A DNA stretch of 64,000 nucleotides from Caenorhabditis elegans (GCF_000002985.6 NC_003284.9:9734001-9798000), one strand, 5' to 3'. Positions 49,701 to 63,600 are shown, numbered from the stretch's first letter. The notes: generated by a model not told the origin, from the letters alone. Translations and numbers: made by a program.

Positions 49701-52700
49701 TGTCTTTTTAACAAAATGGCGCGGAACATTGATTGCAGAAAAGTGTAGATAATAGGAATTAGTTTCATTGAAAGGTAGGTGAAACCGTGGGTGGCTGGAT
49801 AATGACACATCAGTCAGAGTGTGAAAATGACTCTGATGATGTGGAATTAATTGCATGGATCCGGAAACTTTTTGTTCGAAAGAACGGTGGAGGCTGAAGC
49901 TACTAGTTACACTACAGATTTGAAAATGTGGAGAATGGTGTAAAAAACTGTGGAATGTGATGTGAAGTTGCTAGAGAAAGAAAATGGTTTGCAACAAATG
50001 AACAATAACTGGTCATCGGGAAAATGGCCGATGAAATCTTTTTTCACTTTATTTGCAGGCAGAAAAATATAGGAATTGATTATATTAAATTATTGGATCT
50101 TCAATTTCAGATTCGTCCAAATAAATATTTCAAAGATAATTCGAGATAACGCTAGAAAAAATTTTCAACATTTACAAAAACTAATCAAAATCAATGGTCT
50201 GCAGAAAAAAGTTTAAAAAAATGGTTTCAAACAATATTTTCCCAAAAACATGTCCTAAAAATGAAAAAAAAAAACTTTACAAATTGTGTTAAAAACGAGA
50301 CGTCAACATAAAGAATTGCTCAATTTAGGTATAAGAATTTGCTAAATATTGAAAAAATGCATTCTAGTACTCACAAAACTAAAATTTGAAAAATTAACAG
50401 CTTTTATTGATAAATTCAGACGAATGAAACATGCTCACAACAAACAGATAAAACAACTGTATAAAATATTTACAGAACTCTAGAAATTTGAGTGTACAAT
50501 AGTTCTACTAGTACAACACGATTCGTATTGAAAAATACAAAAAGGAAAACAAAACAAATTTTGTAAAATTGGAATGTGTTGGAACAGAGGTGCTATCTCA
50601 GCGCAGCCCAGAAACTCATAAGCCTACATACACTTGCTCAGTCAGTTAGTCACACACACACACACGAAGATGGAAAAAGCAGAAAAATAGTTCAAATAGT
50701 GAATTGAGAGAGCGCGAAAACAAAATATTCGTGAACAAGTGGCCTTGTGTTTATGAGTGAGGCAGGAAGGTGTTGTGTCCCTGGGCGACGTCTTTCCGGG
50801 GAGACTGTTTAGGGAGGGACACTGAATTTCTGGCGAAATTAAAATTAATCGAGTCGCCCGTGATCATAATATAAAATAAAAGTCCAATTTTCGTGGTAAG
50901 GCCTCAAAAATCAATTGTAGCTGTATTTTGCCAGCGTGAAGTCTAAGAATGTAGTTGAAAAAGAAATGAAGAAGGGTTTCGCCCATTTTCATCAAATTTG
51001 GCAAACTTGAACTAATTGAAAAGTGTGTTAAACTGTTGAAAATTGAGAATTGGAAAAAAACCAGGCAGTCAACTATAAAATTGAGGTTTACCGTGAAATG
51101 TACACATAATGTCGAATGATTTAGAAAGGCGAACAGTTTTTCCAATTCTTTATTGACTTTGATGGGTTGAAAGGGGGTACCTTGTTGGAACTGTTTCTTC
51201 GTTTTTTTCTTTTTGTTTATTCAATTTAAATCAGTTGGTTTTCAGTTTTTTCGCTGCTCACTTAGAAACGAAGAAACTAAGAGTTCAGGTAAAAAGGTCG
51301 AAAAATGTTCATCTTTGAAATGAAATGAAACATCTCTAAGGAAAAAGCTGTAAATAATGAAGAAATGACAAAAGACTACGGCAAAAACAATAAACAATAA
51401 AATGAAGCGCTGCGTGGGCATAGGCATAAAGCATACGACTTGGAAACATGACATATAAAAAAAATTTAATAAAAGACAGTCGCTACTTGAAAATGCCAGG
51501 CGATCAAGGCTTTTTTGAGGAGCGGGTGAGTAAATAGAAAAAAAAACATTGATATTACAAAGTATTTTTGCATAATTAAACAATGCACTCAAAAACTATA
51601 TTGACCGACTGAATTCATAATTCATTACTGTAGCTAACCAAAATCAGTAAATTAAAGCTACCATTTTTAACACTTAATGCTAGCCGAAGCAGTTTTTGAA
51701 TTATCATATAGCATTAATAAATTTGTCTTATTTTTTGATACCTTAACTGGTATGTTGATGTCTAATTTGCGCCATACATGTATAATCACTCTGTTGATAA
51801 AATTATTCAAAGAAAATAATAAAATATCCCATTGATTTGTACGAACCAGTGTTCTTGCCAAACATTGAAAAACAAACAAAACTATCCGAACAAAAACCAA
51901 CCATACCTGAACAGTTTGGTCTTGACACGAAGAGGTCATTGCAGTAGTGTCCATCGCACTTTTTCTTTTTTTCTCGGCCGCCATCTTCTTTCCAACCATA
52001 TAGGCGCTCATCTGTTGTTCTTCGTCTCGCCTGAAGAAATAGTACTATACGTGTTTGACCATGACTCAGAAGGCGTTGTCCACTTTTATCTTTGGCCCTC
52101 TCACTTGTTGCGCTGCGCAAGTATTGATGAAGGTGAATTAGGAAGTTCAATTATAAATGTTTAGAGTGCCCGAGTACAGTATAACGAGAGTGGAAAATGA
52201 CTTGAGGCGAGTTTAGGAAAAGAAAAAACGTTTTTATTTGATTAAAAAGGAGTGGCGGTGAAAAAACGGATACTGTACAAACTCTGTGATGTGATCACAA
52301 TTTATGACCTTCTTCATGAATCTACCTATCAATATTTGCCATTTCGTTCATGATACTTTTTCCCATACCCCACCCCTATCCACTCGATCTTCTTAAGTTT
52401 GGCAAAAAACCTATCAGTCACAGTTGTCAACGATCAACCACACCCATGCATCCTCTTCATCAACATTTCCCAAAGTGAAATACAACTTGATGGTCAAAAA
52501 GGCCAGTTTTAATTCTGTCACTCACCCGAATGCATTGATAGCCGCAACCAGCTGTTCAACTTCTGCAGATATCTGCTTCACTGCAAGCAAATCTTCATCG
52601 AATTCATCACCGACGCTGTCTAGTTCATCATCATCTGTGTCGTTAGACGGATACCGTTCGATAATTGAGTTCCGCAAAGCTTGCGCTCTCTCGTCTTGGA

Positions 52701-55192
52701 TGTGGTTTTCCGTAACCGGCTCAGCAAACTCGAAACTTTCAGATGACGTAGAAGATGATAAACTTTCCTCCTTTCCAGATGAGTAACCATCAAAATCGAC
52801 TTTCACTTTATGCGTTGAACAGTCAGAAAATGGAATGTTGTTGTCAGCAGTAGTTGATGAGGTTTCAACCTCATCAGAAATAATGTGTGTTGGCATGAGT
52901 TCATTTTGAACAGCTTCCTGGTTGAAGGAAACTTGAGATTCTTTTGAAACACCACTGATCGAATTTTCATGGACAACCGGAATTGGCGTTTTGGCAATTG
53001 TGATTTCAGAAAACACATCGGGCAACTGTTCATATTCCAATACACTATTTTCATGGTGTTCTGCATCGAAAGCTTTCACATTTTCATTCAAATCTTTTGG
53101 TCTGTCTTTGGAATTCCCACCGTTTCGCTCAATATCACATAACTCATCAAATTCCTGATTAGCTACAGAAACTTCCATTAACGGAACAAACTGTTTAATT
53201 TGATCAGTTTCTTCAGTTTGCTCATAGCATTCTGACTCCGCGCGGAACTCGCAAAATTTTGATTCTGGAGAGTTTTTAATTTTGTTGGAATCCAAAACTG
53301 GGGACAAATCATCTTCCTCGTTTTTTTCACACTTTTCATTTTCTTGAGCATCATAAACACATTCAGCGATAACAGTGTTTGTTGTCTCGTCGTCATAGTT
53401 TTCTAAATGGCTTTCCAAACGCACGAGATTAACAACATTCTGGGAAATGTTAACTTCATTTTTTGTGTCTTTTGTCGGTGTTTGTGAATCAATTACAACG
53501 GAATCAATTGTCGATTCATTGACATTTTCTACAGTCACATAATCGTTCTTAGGAACTTCGAATTCTTCTGTATTTGAATACTCTGGAAAGTTTGTGGCTT
53601 CAGATTTTACTTCCAAGTGATCTCCTGAATCTGATGAACCAAAACTTTCAGAATGAACTTGGGCATGAATTTCTTCAATCTCAGTAATTTTTGACATCAT
53701 ATCATTTGTCAATTCTACGACGGAATCTGATATCTCATCTTCTGAGCTACTGACCTCACTTGTAGCATTTTCCATTTGAATCGGAGTCTGACGTTCATCT
53801 TCTTCTGAATACGTTTCCTCAAATTCCCTCGTATCTTCTATAACAATAGGTGTGTCTGCTCGATCTTCTTCCGCAATTATGACGTCGTTGTTTCCTGCTT
53901 CCGTCTCGGTTTTATCGTCCGACACTCCATTCAACAACTGTTGAGCCACATCTCGAATCTGAACATCGTCCACATCATAGAATTCTTCTTCGCTGCTGCA
54001 GCACTCTTCGTGAATTTCTCTTTGAGTCATCACGAGAATTCTTGGTTTCTGTAGATACATGACCTGTTTCACTATCGGAGGGGAAATCGCGCGTGGTGTG
54101 CTCACTGGTGTTCTCTCCCCTGGCTCTAAATCGTTCGCGTCGGCAATGGTGTCTGGAACTTTGATAGTGACGCTATGATTGATGACATTGGAAATGTCGG
54201 TTAAGCTGGAAGCGAGAGGTGTGGCATAGCCTTCACAATCGGAACTCTCAGGACTCTGAAAAAATAAATGGTTGAAGGAGGATTGGCGGTTTGGGAATTT
54301 TGAACGTATAGACCCAAAATGTGCTCAAATGAACGACCATCGTAATAGGACATCAAATGTTTTTCAATGACGGTTCAAAGTTTTGAAAAAGGTTCCAATG
54401 AAGTTAAAACCTTCAATTTTGGTCACTCTTTTGAGTCATTACGGTCTGCAGTTGACTTTATTGGATTTTCATTATTCATTGCACTTATTGTTAGGTAGTT
54501 TATCTCACGGTATTTCGTAGTTTTGATACATTCAAAGCCGATAGGTAAGTAATTTTTATCATTTTTGATCAGATTCAAAATTTTGAAATGCCATAAAAAT
54601 TTTTTTTAATTTTGAGAAGTTCCACTTCAAATTTTGTTGATTTGAGCACATTTTGAGTCTATGCGTTTAGAATTTCCCAAACTATTAGTCTTTCGTTAGA
54701 CTTTACTTTACTATAGAACAACAAGAACAATCAATCCTGGAAAGTACATAATTACATACAAACAATAAAAGTTTTTACAGAAACTAATACTTTGGGTTTT
54801 TATTTAAATAAAATTTAACAAAGACGTGCATTGTTATTTAAAACAAACCTTTGAGCAAGCATATAATTTGAAAAAAACTTCGAATTCCTGTGGCTATTGT
54901 TTTCACATTTTTAATGTTTTATAAATTCAACCCAAATGCTGGGTAAAGTGTCTTTCCTTTAAAAAAAATAAGTTCAGATCTAACAAAACCTTATGCTATC
55001 ACTGTCTTTTGAAAATGAAACTATTGGAAATGAGTTAGTTGAATATATATATTTCCCAAACAATCTCACAAGTGGATTAATACGAGAACATATTTGATAA
55101 ATTGTTCTTCCAAAGAAACATACCTTGTAATTTTCTCCGGAAGATACCGAATTACAAATTGAGTGTGTATCAGTATCAGTCTCCGAATCCAT
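46726..55192 (-). CDS. Acidic, FFAT-motif, coiled-coil protein with GRIP-like C-terminus
   Basis: Ten exons (55192-55124, 54255-52526, 52030-51907, 48507-48391, 47997-47911, 47738-47554, 47503-47284, 47239-47107, 47057-46940, 46837-46726) encode 964 residues. Residues 1-600 are acidic, Ser/Thr-rich and probably disordered. EFYDVDD (residues 114-120, codons 53985-53965), preceded by an acidic run, fits the FFAT motif that binds ER VAP proteins. Residues about 665-890 form a long coiled coil. The last ~50 residues (EAREALLSFILR, then NIGRILDLTPQEE) align in spacing and character with the end of golgin GRIP domains (VLLxFSxEEE), though the key Tyr is absent; the ARF-binding GRAB variant is another possibility. 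A golgin-like tether is inferred. The start lies 18 nt after a GTATTTTCAG acceptor. Intron 51906-48508 is 3.4 kb. I do not recognise the gene. Confidence 0.72.
50651..50664 (+). repeat. (CA)7 microsatellite
   Basis: Seven CA units lie in the 3.4 kb intron of the coiled-coil gene. No other tandem repeat is seen in this intron. Confidence 0.9.
54289..54683. mobile_element. Foldback/inverted-repeat element, ~395 bp
   Basis: The left end reads GTTTGGGAATTTTGAACGTA and continues through GACCCAAAATGTGCTCAAAT. The right end is its imperfect reverse complement (ATTTGAGCACATTTTGAGTC, then AATTTCCCAAACTA). The arms are at least 45 bp with a few mismatches, and further complementarity continues inward. 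It sits in the first intron of the coiled-coil gene and has no coding capacity. A degenerate relative of one arm is visible near 62565-62605. It is probably a non-autonomous DNA element dispersed in the worm genome. Confidence 0.7.
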
Positions 55193-58100
55193 AGCTGTAC
55201 CTCAAGATTGCTGAAAATACCCGCAACGTTCAATTGAAACTAAGAAAAATTGAGTCGAAAGGAGAAGTGAAATACGGTACGATAAGGAAACGTTTAGAGA
55301 CGGGACAAAAATGTATTTATTATCTTCTTTACCTTAAGGGAAAATGAAAAGGTTTGGAAAAAAGTGACAGACCGATAAGGAAATATTGCACAAATTTATC
55401 AAATTGATGCAATGCATTTAAATTGCAAGTTCTACATTAAAGTCCGAACGTTAGCTAGCAATAATTAATTGATTTGCACGAAGTGCAAAACCAATTTTTG
55501 CAAAGTTAATATATCAAAATTTAAATTAAATGTAATCGAGAAGTTCTCAGCATTTACCTATATATAAAAAAATGATGTTTGAGCTTTCATTGTACTGACG
55601 AAGATATGCAAATTTTCAAGTTGCAACAAATCAGGGCGTGATAGTTTGACGTTATTTTTTGAAGAAAAGAGGAAAACGGAGCGATTGCATACGAAGTTGA
55701 TGGGGAAAATCTATTGAGGGTGTCTGGTATAAGGAAGGAAAACGAATTCAAAGGGAGTGTCATCCAGCCTACTTGTACAGATTGAGTGAAAAACCGTCTG
55801 GATAGTCTATTATTCCTAGATAATCGAATTAGATGAATATACAATTTAAAAGGCGAACTATGAACAATTTCAGAATCAACAGTGGAATTTGAAAACTGAT
55901 GTAAAAAGCACAATAATGTCCGGTATTACAACTATTTTCTCCACACAAAAATTATAGTTGTCAAACAAACAAAGCCAAACCCAAACCAATTGAGAACCAA
56001 CCAACAAAAAAAAACCAACAAAACTAAGTTGTGGTTTGGTAAATGTATGTGTTCACAAACACATTCACCAGAAGAATGTGTTAGCTATTATAGAACAACT
56101 ATAGGAACCAAGAAAAAACATGTCTATATGATATGAGTAATATTAAATCTACAATTGGTAGTCTTGCCTGTATCAGGCATTGGAAACATCAACAATTGAA
56201 TTGTATACAAGTAAAAACAGGCTTTTTGTTGACAAATGGCAAGAAGCGTCGGAGCATGGAGACCAGAGGACAGGAGAGTGCAATAAGAATGGATTCATGT
56301 TGGAGGTAGTAGTCTGAAGATTTTTTGCACAAAAAGAGAAATGCACAAGGCACAATACATCTGGTCAAAAGTAAAAACAATACTTGTGGAGTATGACACC
56401 ATTTTTTGAAGATACTTTTATATATGTGAATAAGTTTTTAAAGTTTAATCAAATGAGGGTTCAAATTTTTAGTGCCTGTGCAAACCCCTAGATTGATTGC
56501 TAAAAATTGTAAGTTTCGTAGCGCTGAATGAGAACACGATGTTATTTGAAAGCTTCAGCAATTATGTTACCTTATTTTCCCTAACTAATTTGGAGTTATT
56601 GGTTGATAACTCCACCCGTTTTGCTTCGTGCTCATGCACTGTTTATACCATTTTTTTTGTTATTTTTTTTATCTTTAGGCAAGTCTCTTGCGGGACGCAA
56701 TAATTTCTATTTGTTGACAACTTCTATAAATAATATACATATTATGCAGACCTATGTGCACGCCCTTTTTGGCTCAGCAATTTTTTTCTGGATTTGGTCA
56801 AGTGATAATATTTTAATGTAAAAGTAAAGGAACGTCGTGTCACCGAAGTTGAAGAGGCATAAAGTGAGGCGACTTGCTTAACGAAATGCTTCATTATGAT
56901 GTACCATGCTAAAATTGAACAAAATAAAAAATTGCAGAAAAACTACGTTTAACAACTCAATTTTTGCAGAAGAACGACAAATACATTTGTCGGCATAAAA
57001 GAAAATCCCAATAACAAAATCTTGGATCATATGTGTTTTCGGGTGACGATGAATAATGGAATCGTAAAACAGTGATGAAGGGTGGTGGATTGACACAAAA
57101 GAATTGGGATTCCGACTGACGCTTTCTTCGTCTCGTCGCACAAAAGATAGATATGATTATGCATGTATGTAGAAGAGGGCTTACATGATGACAGGACATA
57201 CGGGACTTGACTGACAGTAGGATATCTCAATGTATGAATATATGAAGAAGAAAAAGATGATAATGAAAAAGGTGGACCTAGCACTATCCCTGCCTAAAAC
57301 GGCTGCCCTCTTTCTTATCTCTATGCAATAGGTTTTTCGTTGATGGGTTGATTGTCTAACAATGAATTGTGGGTGTTACATTAAAATATAATAAAACAAC
57401 GTTAGTTTTACAGTTGGGCATGAAAAGGGTGGGAGGTAGACTTGCGAAAGGAAAACGTGAAGAAAGCGGAGGAGGAGAGAGCGGAATAACTGGATTGTTG
57501 AGGCAAAATGGCAAAGGGGAAATGTTATGATTAGGGCAAGAAAACATTAGGGTTCCCGGAACCCTTTTTCTAATTAGGATTAATAATTAACGAGTTCATG
57601 AAAGGAAGTTTTTAGTCTTTGTAGTAATTAATCCTACTCGTTTTCAATACTTAGACAATTCGATCCGCACCACATCCAATTTAAATGCATGAATGATTGC
57701 AATTCAAACAAGTCGAGATGGGAAGAAGAAAAGTAAGTGATAACCTTGAATGATAGAACAGACGTTTTTCATTTGAACAAAAAAGCTAATTAAACTCTTC
57801 CACTTTTCAAATAGGCATGATTCAGCTGTTAAAATATATATTTTAAAATCTAGTACCTTGAATGCAAAAAACGGTTAGATATCTGGGCAAGGTCAACTAT
57901 TCCTTCATTAAGAAGAATGACGTATTTGTTTTATTAATCAAAATGAAAAACATCAGTTGTTTAATTCTCAAATGTTATTTTCAAGCAAAATTTTGAAAAT
58001 TTTTATAAATTTACGCTGTCGAGATAATCATTTTAAAACCGAACAAATGTTCTAATAACGTTATGTCAAAAAAACTTATAAAACTTTAAAAAACCGTAAT

Positions 58101-58708
58101 AATTTTCAGTGAGTCAGTTTTATGAAACGCAAAACAAACAGAATCTGTTCGTTATTTTTCCAGTGTAAACAAAAATAAGAAGTAAAATTTAATGCTACTT
58201 GTTTGCACGCAGAGCTTATTGAAAATACTTCGATTCTGTTTTTTCAGACTATAATAAAAAAATCTACAATAGAACCACAGAACTAACAAATGCGGTTTTT
58301 TTTCAACAAAATGACGTATTGTTCCCACTTCCAAGTGATCATTTTTCCCACCCAAACTGCTTTAACAAACCATATGGTTGCGGGCAGAGGCGGCGGCAAA
58401 AAATGTTTGTTCTTCTGATTTATTGAGAAAATAAAAATGTCTCAAGCAAGCCAATTCGGTTCAGCATTGTGCTGTATAATGATAATAATAAACACTAACC
58501 AGAATACACTAACCATTAAAATGATAAAAGAAGCAAAAATGGAACAATTTAAAATTTTAAAACATTTGACATTAATAGCATAATTTAGATGAAAAGTTAA
58601 CATTCAACACAACCTTTTAGCTATTACATTAAAAGAAGTTTTCAGAAAATTAATTGCATAGAACCAATAAATATTACTACAACATGAAATTCAAAACAGA
58701 AACAGTCA
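55193..58708. other. Intergenic region upstream of the coiled-coil gene
   Basis: About 3.5 kb lies between two minus-strand genes. Short open frames at 55587, 56173, 56497, 56878 and 57027 lack protein-like composition. It presumably contains the promoter of the coiled-coil gene. I see no RNA gene or defined regulatory site. Confidence 0.45.
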
Positions 58709-60265
58709 TTAATAATCAAAATGACAAGAATTGTTATGCGCAATAAAAACCTTTGACAAATCGCCCTTGTTCGGCCATTCGTTACTGAAAAGAGTAACTC
58801 CACTAACTGCAGGAATGATCTCAAGACTTTGGAAAAATGATTGAAGGAATGCTCCACTTCCAACATCGAGTAAGTGGAACAAGACGTCCGCTTCCGGATG
58901 CAATTCGAACATCACTCCAGAGAACACGCGAAGTGCTGACATGGCAATGCTTGGAGAATCAGCATACAATGGCGCAATCTTGAATACGTTGTCTTCTGAA
59001 AAAACAAAGATGAATATGTTTTTTCCCGAAAATTACAATTTGGGACAACCTTTGTGCGAAGTGCGGACAGCAGAAATATGAGCAATGATTTTATGATGCT
59101 GGTCAAAGAGCACGACTCCGAGCACACAGTCCAGCTTATAATAGAGTTCCAGGAATTCTCGGCGGTTTCTACCGTTGACATCACTATCGTATCGCACCAG
59201 TTGGTCAAATTCGACAGGCGTCAAATGACTAACGAGTTTGAAGTTCTGAACAAATCATCAGATTAATATTAAAATTTGAGAACATACTGAAAATGTGTTA
59301 TGTTGGACCTAACTCTGATAACAATTGTACATAGTTTTTGACAAAATGCAACACATTTTGGCAGTCTTATTTTCTTATTTCACTATAATCTTTTAAAAAT
59401 CGATATAAATTTTACGTATAGTAATGTGATTTTGATTATAATAATGCGCACTTAATTAAGGTTCTACACAAAAGTTCTTTCTTTGTCGGTAAACTTGGGT
59501 AGTATTGAACTTAAATTGAGCAACCTAAAAAAACTACGCTATCCAAAGTCACTTTTATGCTTTAAAGAGGAATCTTACGTCTCCTGTCATTTTTTCCATA
59601 GACGCGTGATATTCGGCCACCTTCATTTTGTAGTTTTCGAGCGTTGCTCCGACAAACGGCGTTGCTTTCTTTCTGTACTTGTCAACCATGCTGGGTACTG
59701 TAATGATTATGTTTGAAAAATAGTTTTCAATCGAAAATTTTTACCTCCTCGTAGTCCCAGTGTGTGATCGGCAGGCATTCGAGACATTGCGATATCCCAA
59801 ATAACTGATCCTACGCCTTTCCCACGATACTCAGGAGCCAACAGGAAAAACCCGAGGAAACATATTTTGTTATACTCATTCCAAATAACGCATCCAACAA
59901 AGTCATTTTCAGCTGCAAATATATGTTTTAGAACAATTCGGAAAATTGAATTCAATATGTATAAATTTTTCTAAAAGCTGGAACTGCAACAGCTATTATT
60001 TTACATTTAAAAATTACTAAAATTTTATTCGATGTACTTTCAAAACGTCGTATTTTCATGCGTACATGGCATTAGTTTTAAAACAATACTCACCAGTTTT
60101 AGAGACTGCCCAAACACTTCGTGTTGACGGCATTGATGGTGTTAATGCGGTCACCGAGTTGTCATCAGAAGTCCATCCTTCGGTATCCACAAGATTTTTC
60201 CATTGTTTCCATAAATGGCTATTTGGCTCTGGATTCTCAAGAATGTCGTACGATACTTCGCTCAT
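58709..60265 (-). CDS. GNAT N-acetyltransferase-like protein with DUF1248-type C-terminal half
   Basis: Five exons (60265-60094, 59912-59745, 59697-59579, 59245-59050, 58995-58709) encode 313 residues. The N-terminal half is a GNAT fold. Strand-like ENDFVGCVIWNE is followed by the acetyl-CoA-binding motif A, PEYRGKGVG (Arg87 to Gly92), then the helix SVIWDIAMSRM. The C-terminal half (VSHLTPVEFDQLVRYDSDV onward) resembles the second domain of the expanded nematode GNAT/DUF1248 family of small-molecule or orphan acetyltransferases. The acetyl-CoA loop is intact, so binding is expected; the acceptor substrate is unknown. Length is normal for the family. The start follows a GTTTTTAG acceptor by seven bases (ATATCAAAATG), a likely SL1 trans-splice site. 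Confidence 0.85.
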
Positions 60266-60472
60266 TTTGATATCTAAAAACTTGTGTTTTTTAATTTGAA
60301 AATTGATGAGTGGAGGAAAAATTTCAAAAATAATGAACACGTTTACTGTTTGATATTTTAATGAATGAGTTATTATAAATTCTGCAAAATTGAACCTATT
60401 TCAAAAACATAATCACAGCAGAAATGTTTCCCAAAATCCTATTCTGCACAAAATTATCTTGAACAAAAAAAT

Positions 60473-60658
60473 CACGTGGTGCCAGGCTGTCCCATTACAG
60501 TTTGATCTACAAAAAATGCGGGAATTCTTTGCCCAAAAAATGTGACGTCAGCACGTTCTTAACCATGCGAAATCAGTTGAGAACTATGCGTCACTTCTCC
60601 TGCATTTTTTGTAGATCTACGTAGATCAAACCGAAATGGGACACTCTGACACCACGTG
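60473..60658. mobile_element. Palindromic repeat element common in C. elegans, ~186 bp
   Basis: The ends are CACGTGGTGCCAGGCTGTCC and the reverse complement of CACGTGGTGTCAGAGTGTCC. The inverted similarity continues through TTTGATCTAC and AAAAAATGC toward a centre with a short unpaired loop. I recognise this from memory as one of the most frequent short palindromic (MITE-like) repeats of C. elegans; I do not give a family name. It lies about 200 bp upstream of the acetyltransferase-like gene. Confidence 0.85.
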
Positions 60659-63600
60659 AAAATCAGTAATCAAATATATTTAGCTTTTTAAAAAGTCAAT
60701 TGTAATAATGTTAAACTACATTATCAAGTCAAAACAATTCAAATCACTTTAAATTATTTTATGAAATCTTTCAAATTAAAAATACTCTCTTAAAATTCCC
60801 TTTAAAATGTGTTGATTTTTCAGCTTAATAGAATTCATGCAACGCTTTTTTGAAAAGAGTTGGTCTGATTTTAAGAAAGTAGTAAATGTTTGCCACTGGA
60901 GCAAAGAACAAAGTATTCTAAAACTCAGTCTTGGCCAAAAATTTCGCACATGTCTCAAGCGTTCAATCTTTGTGCGAAACACACGACTTTTCACAATCTG
61001 GTAAAAAGCTTCACGCCGATATATCTTTTTTGAAGAAAAAATGAAATAGATTAATCAGAAAAGAGTGGCCAGAACAACTGAACGAGACGCAGTGAAAAGT
61101 GCAAACTGCTCGTCGTCATTGGAAGGAAAAGAGCAAAAAAGAAAAGTGCCGCCAATACATAGGCAGCCGTTTTTATTGCTCACCCAACCACACTCGCCTG
61201 TTGTTAAATGTCTTCGAAAATAGTTTGGAACGAATAGGAAAATTATTTTGCAAGGAACGAACCTGGAAGACACTTTACCCAATTTTCTGTATAACATTAA
61301 AAAGAGAGAAAAACAGAATTCAACATATTAATGAAAAAAGGAACATTATACACTTGATTAAAATTTTTAAAAAATCAACTGATACTGTTTTTGAGCTTCT
61401 GGATTAGAGTACTGTGACACATGCTAATTGTTGAAAAGTGGTGAGTTTAGCTAAATGAAGCTATTAATCTTTCAAATTTTGATAAGCATAACAATTTTCG
61501 AGACTTTTTTGAGAAGTCTCTGAAGTCTATGAAATGCTCTCCTCTAAAGTTATTTTGTGACTATTAAGAAACAAACAAAACCGTTACACTTCCTATAACA
61601 AGCCTTGCTATTTTCAAACGCTTAGACCTGGCAAAATAATAATAGGAATATACAAAAATGAAATTCTAAATTTGTTGGAACCTGAACTCAAATTAAAAAT
61701 GTTAAAAAGACAGAACCTACACTGATAAAAAATGTTATACTAACGCAAAGATTGAGATAACTGATAAGAAAATAGCGTAGAGTGATTGACCAAAGTGCAA
61801 AAAAACTTTTGACCAATTTGGTTTCCTGCACTTGCGAGGTGCAAATGAAAGTGAAGACAACTAAATTTTCAGAGTGTCCGACCAAAACAAAAGGTACCTT
61901 GTGAGAATATCAAGTTACTTCGCCGTATTTTTCCAAGCGGGAGGGGAACAAAAAATTTCAGTTTCTGAAAAATTGAACTCGACAGAGTAAATTTTGGAGA
62001 ATCTTTTATAGTGGTGTATATCACATGGTGTCGAATGAACAAAAAAATGCTCATAGGGCAAAGATCGATCAATAAATTTGCACCACAAGGCCAATACAGT
62101 CGAGAGGGTCATGAACATCATACAGTGCAGACCACACACACCGGAGAATAGAGACAGATTGCAAATGTTCTGAACATGTGGGCAACATACATTTTTCGGG
62201 AAAGGCTGAACATGGTGTTAGCTGAAAGAAAGTAAAAAAAACCATTCTAGAGTCATGAAATTTTCTCTTGAAAAATACAAACTGTATTTCAGGTTGTATC
62301 CTTTATAGACTTGCACACACCAATCGAAATTTGGTCTTGCAACTCAATTTTAGTCATTTTGAGTTACCTACCAGCTTAAAATATAGCTTACTAAAACAAG
62401 AAATATGCAATGAAAAATGATAATCAAAATAACAAAGCGAATTTCGGACCGTTGCGAAAAGAAAAAGTCGAGAAGATTAGAGTTTCTAGCTGAAATGAAC
62501 TCATTTTTTCGACGCTATAAACCGACATAAAAAATTATTTGAAATATTTTTGGGACGTCTCATTGCAAAATTCATTAATTTAGGCACATTTTGAGACTAT
62601 ACAAGCTAAAAACTGAAGGGAGATATTCTTCCTTTAATACTCTTGCGCCAATTTGTTACCAGCTCACTAGTCCTTTTTGAAAATTTGGAATTTTGGAATG
62701 GAATTGGTCATGTTTTGGTTTAAGTAAATTTAAATGCAAGAAAAGGAAATTCCTCATTTTTGAAGCATTAAATCACGTTGATGTTAAGATTCTCTGATTT
62801 TTAGATTTTTACTGTATTCTGTAGATACAATTAATCTTGTTGTCTTTATCAGACTTTGAAAAAATGGTCGCTCATAGACGTAAACTAATATTTTGTCTAA
62901 AGTGAGCATACAATTGGAAACACGTTATGGAAATTGATTTTGGTGAATTCTCAAAAAAAGAAAGCGAAGCTCTAGTTTAATACATTTTCAGATGCTGCTT
63001 CAATCTAGAACGTTTAAAAGAGGAATTATCTTCGTGCCCATTTACGTGCCTTTTGAATATGCTAAAATATTCGACGTGATGTATTTGTACAGAGATTGCC
63101 ATACCCCTGTTAGATGCGGGAACTAACAGATCAGAATAACATTTTAAGAGTTGAAAATCCAAGAAGCATCACAGACCGATTATTGAAACATTGTTTTTTA
63201 ACTGTAATGCGCACTGTGTGCGTTCAAATAATATATTTAGTATTTTTTCCATACTATGTATGCTCAAATATTGTTTTGTATCAAATTAAAACAGTAATAT
63301 GCATGTAATTTTAACCCGAAAAAAGCAATTTCAGTTTTCAGAGTTGATTTTGTCATTAAAAATCGAACGTATAAAAATTGAAAAAAGTGGTATGTGAAAA
63401 AAAAGAGTAACGTTTAAATAACTTCTGAATTTTTCTTAAACTATTTTACTTTCAGAAAGTCAACTGAATAAATTTTTAAAAAAGCATAGTCAACTTTTAG
63501 TGATATTTCAAAATTTGATAGTCAAAACAGTCATCTACATCAGGTCAGTGCTGTTGATTATTTCGGCTGTCGGCGCCAGGCTGTCGGCTGTCGGTGCTAC

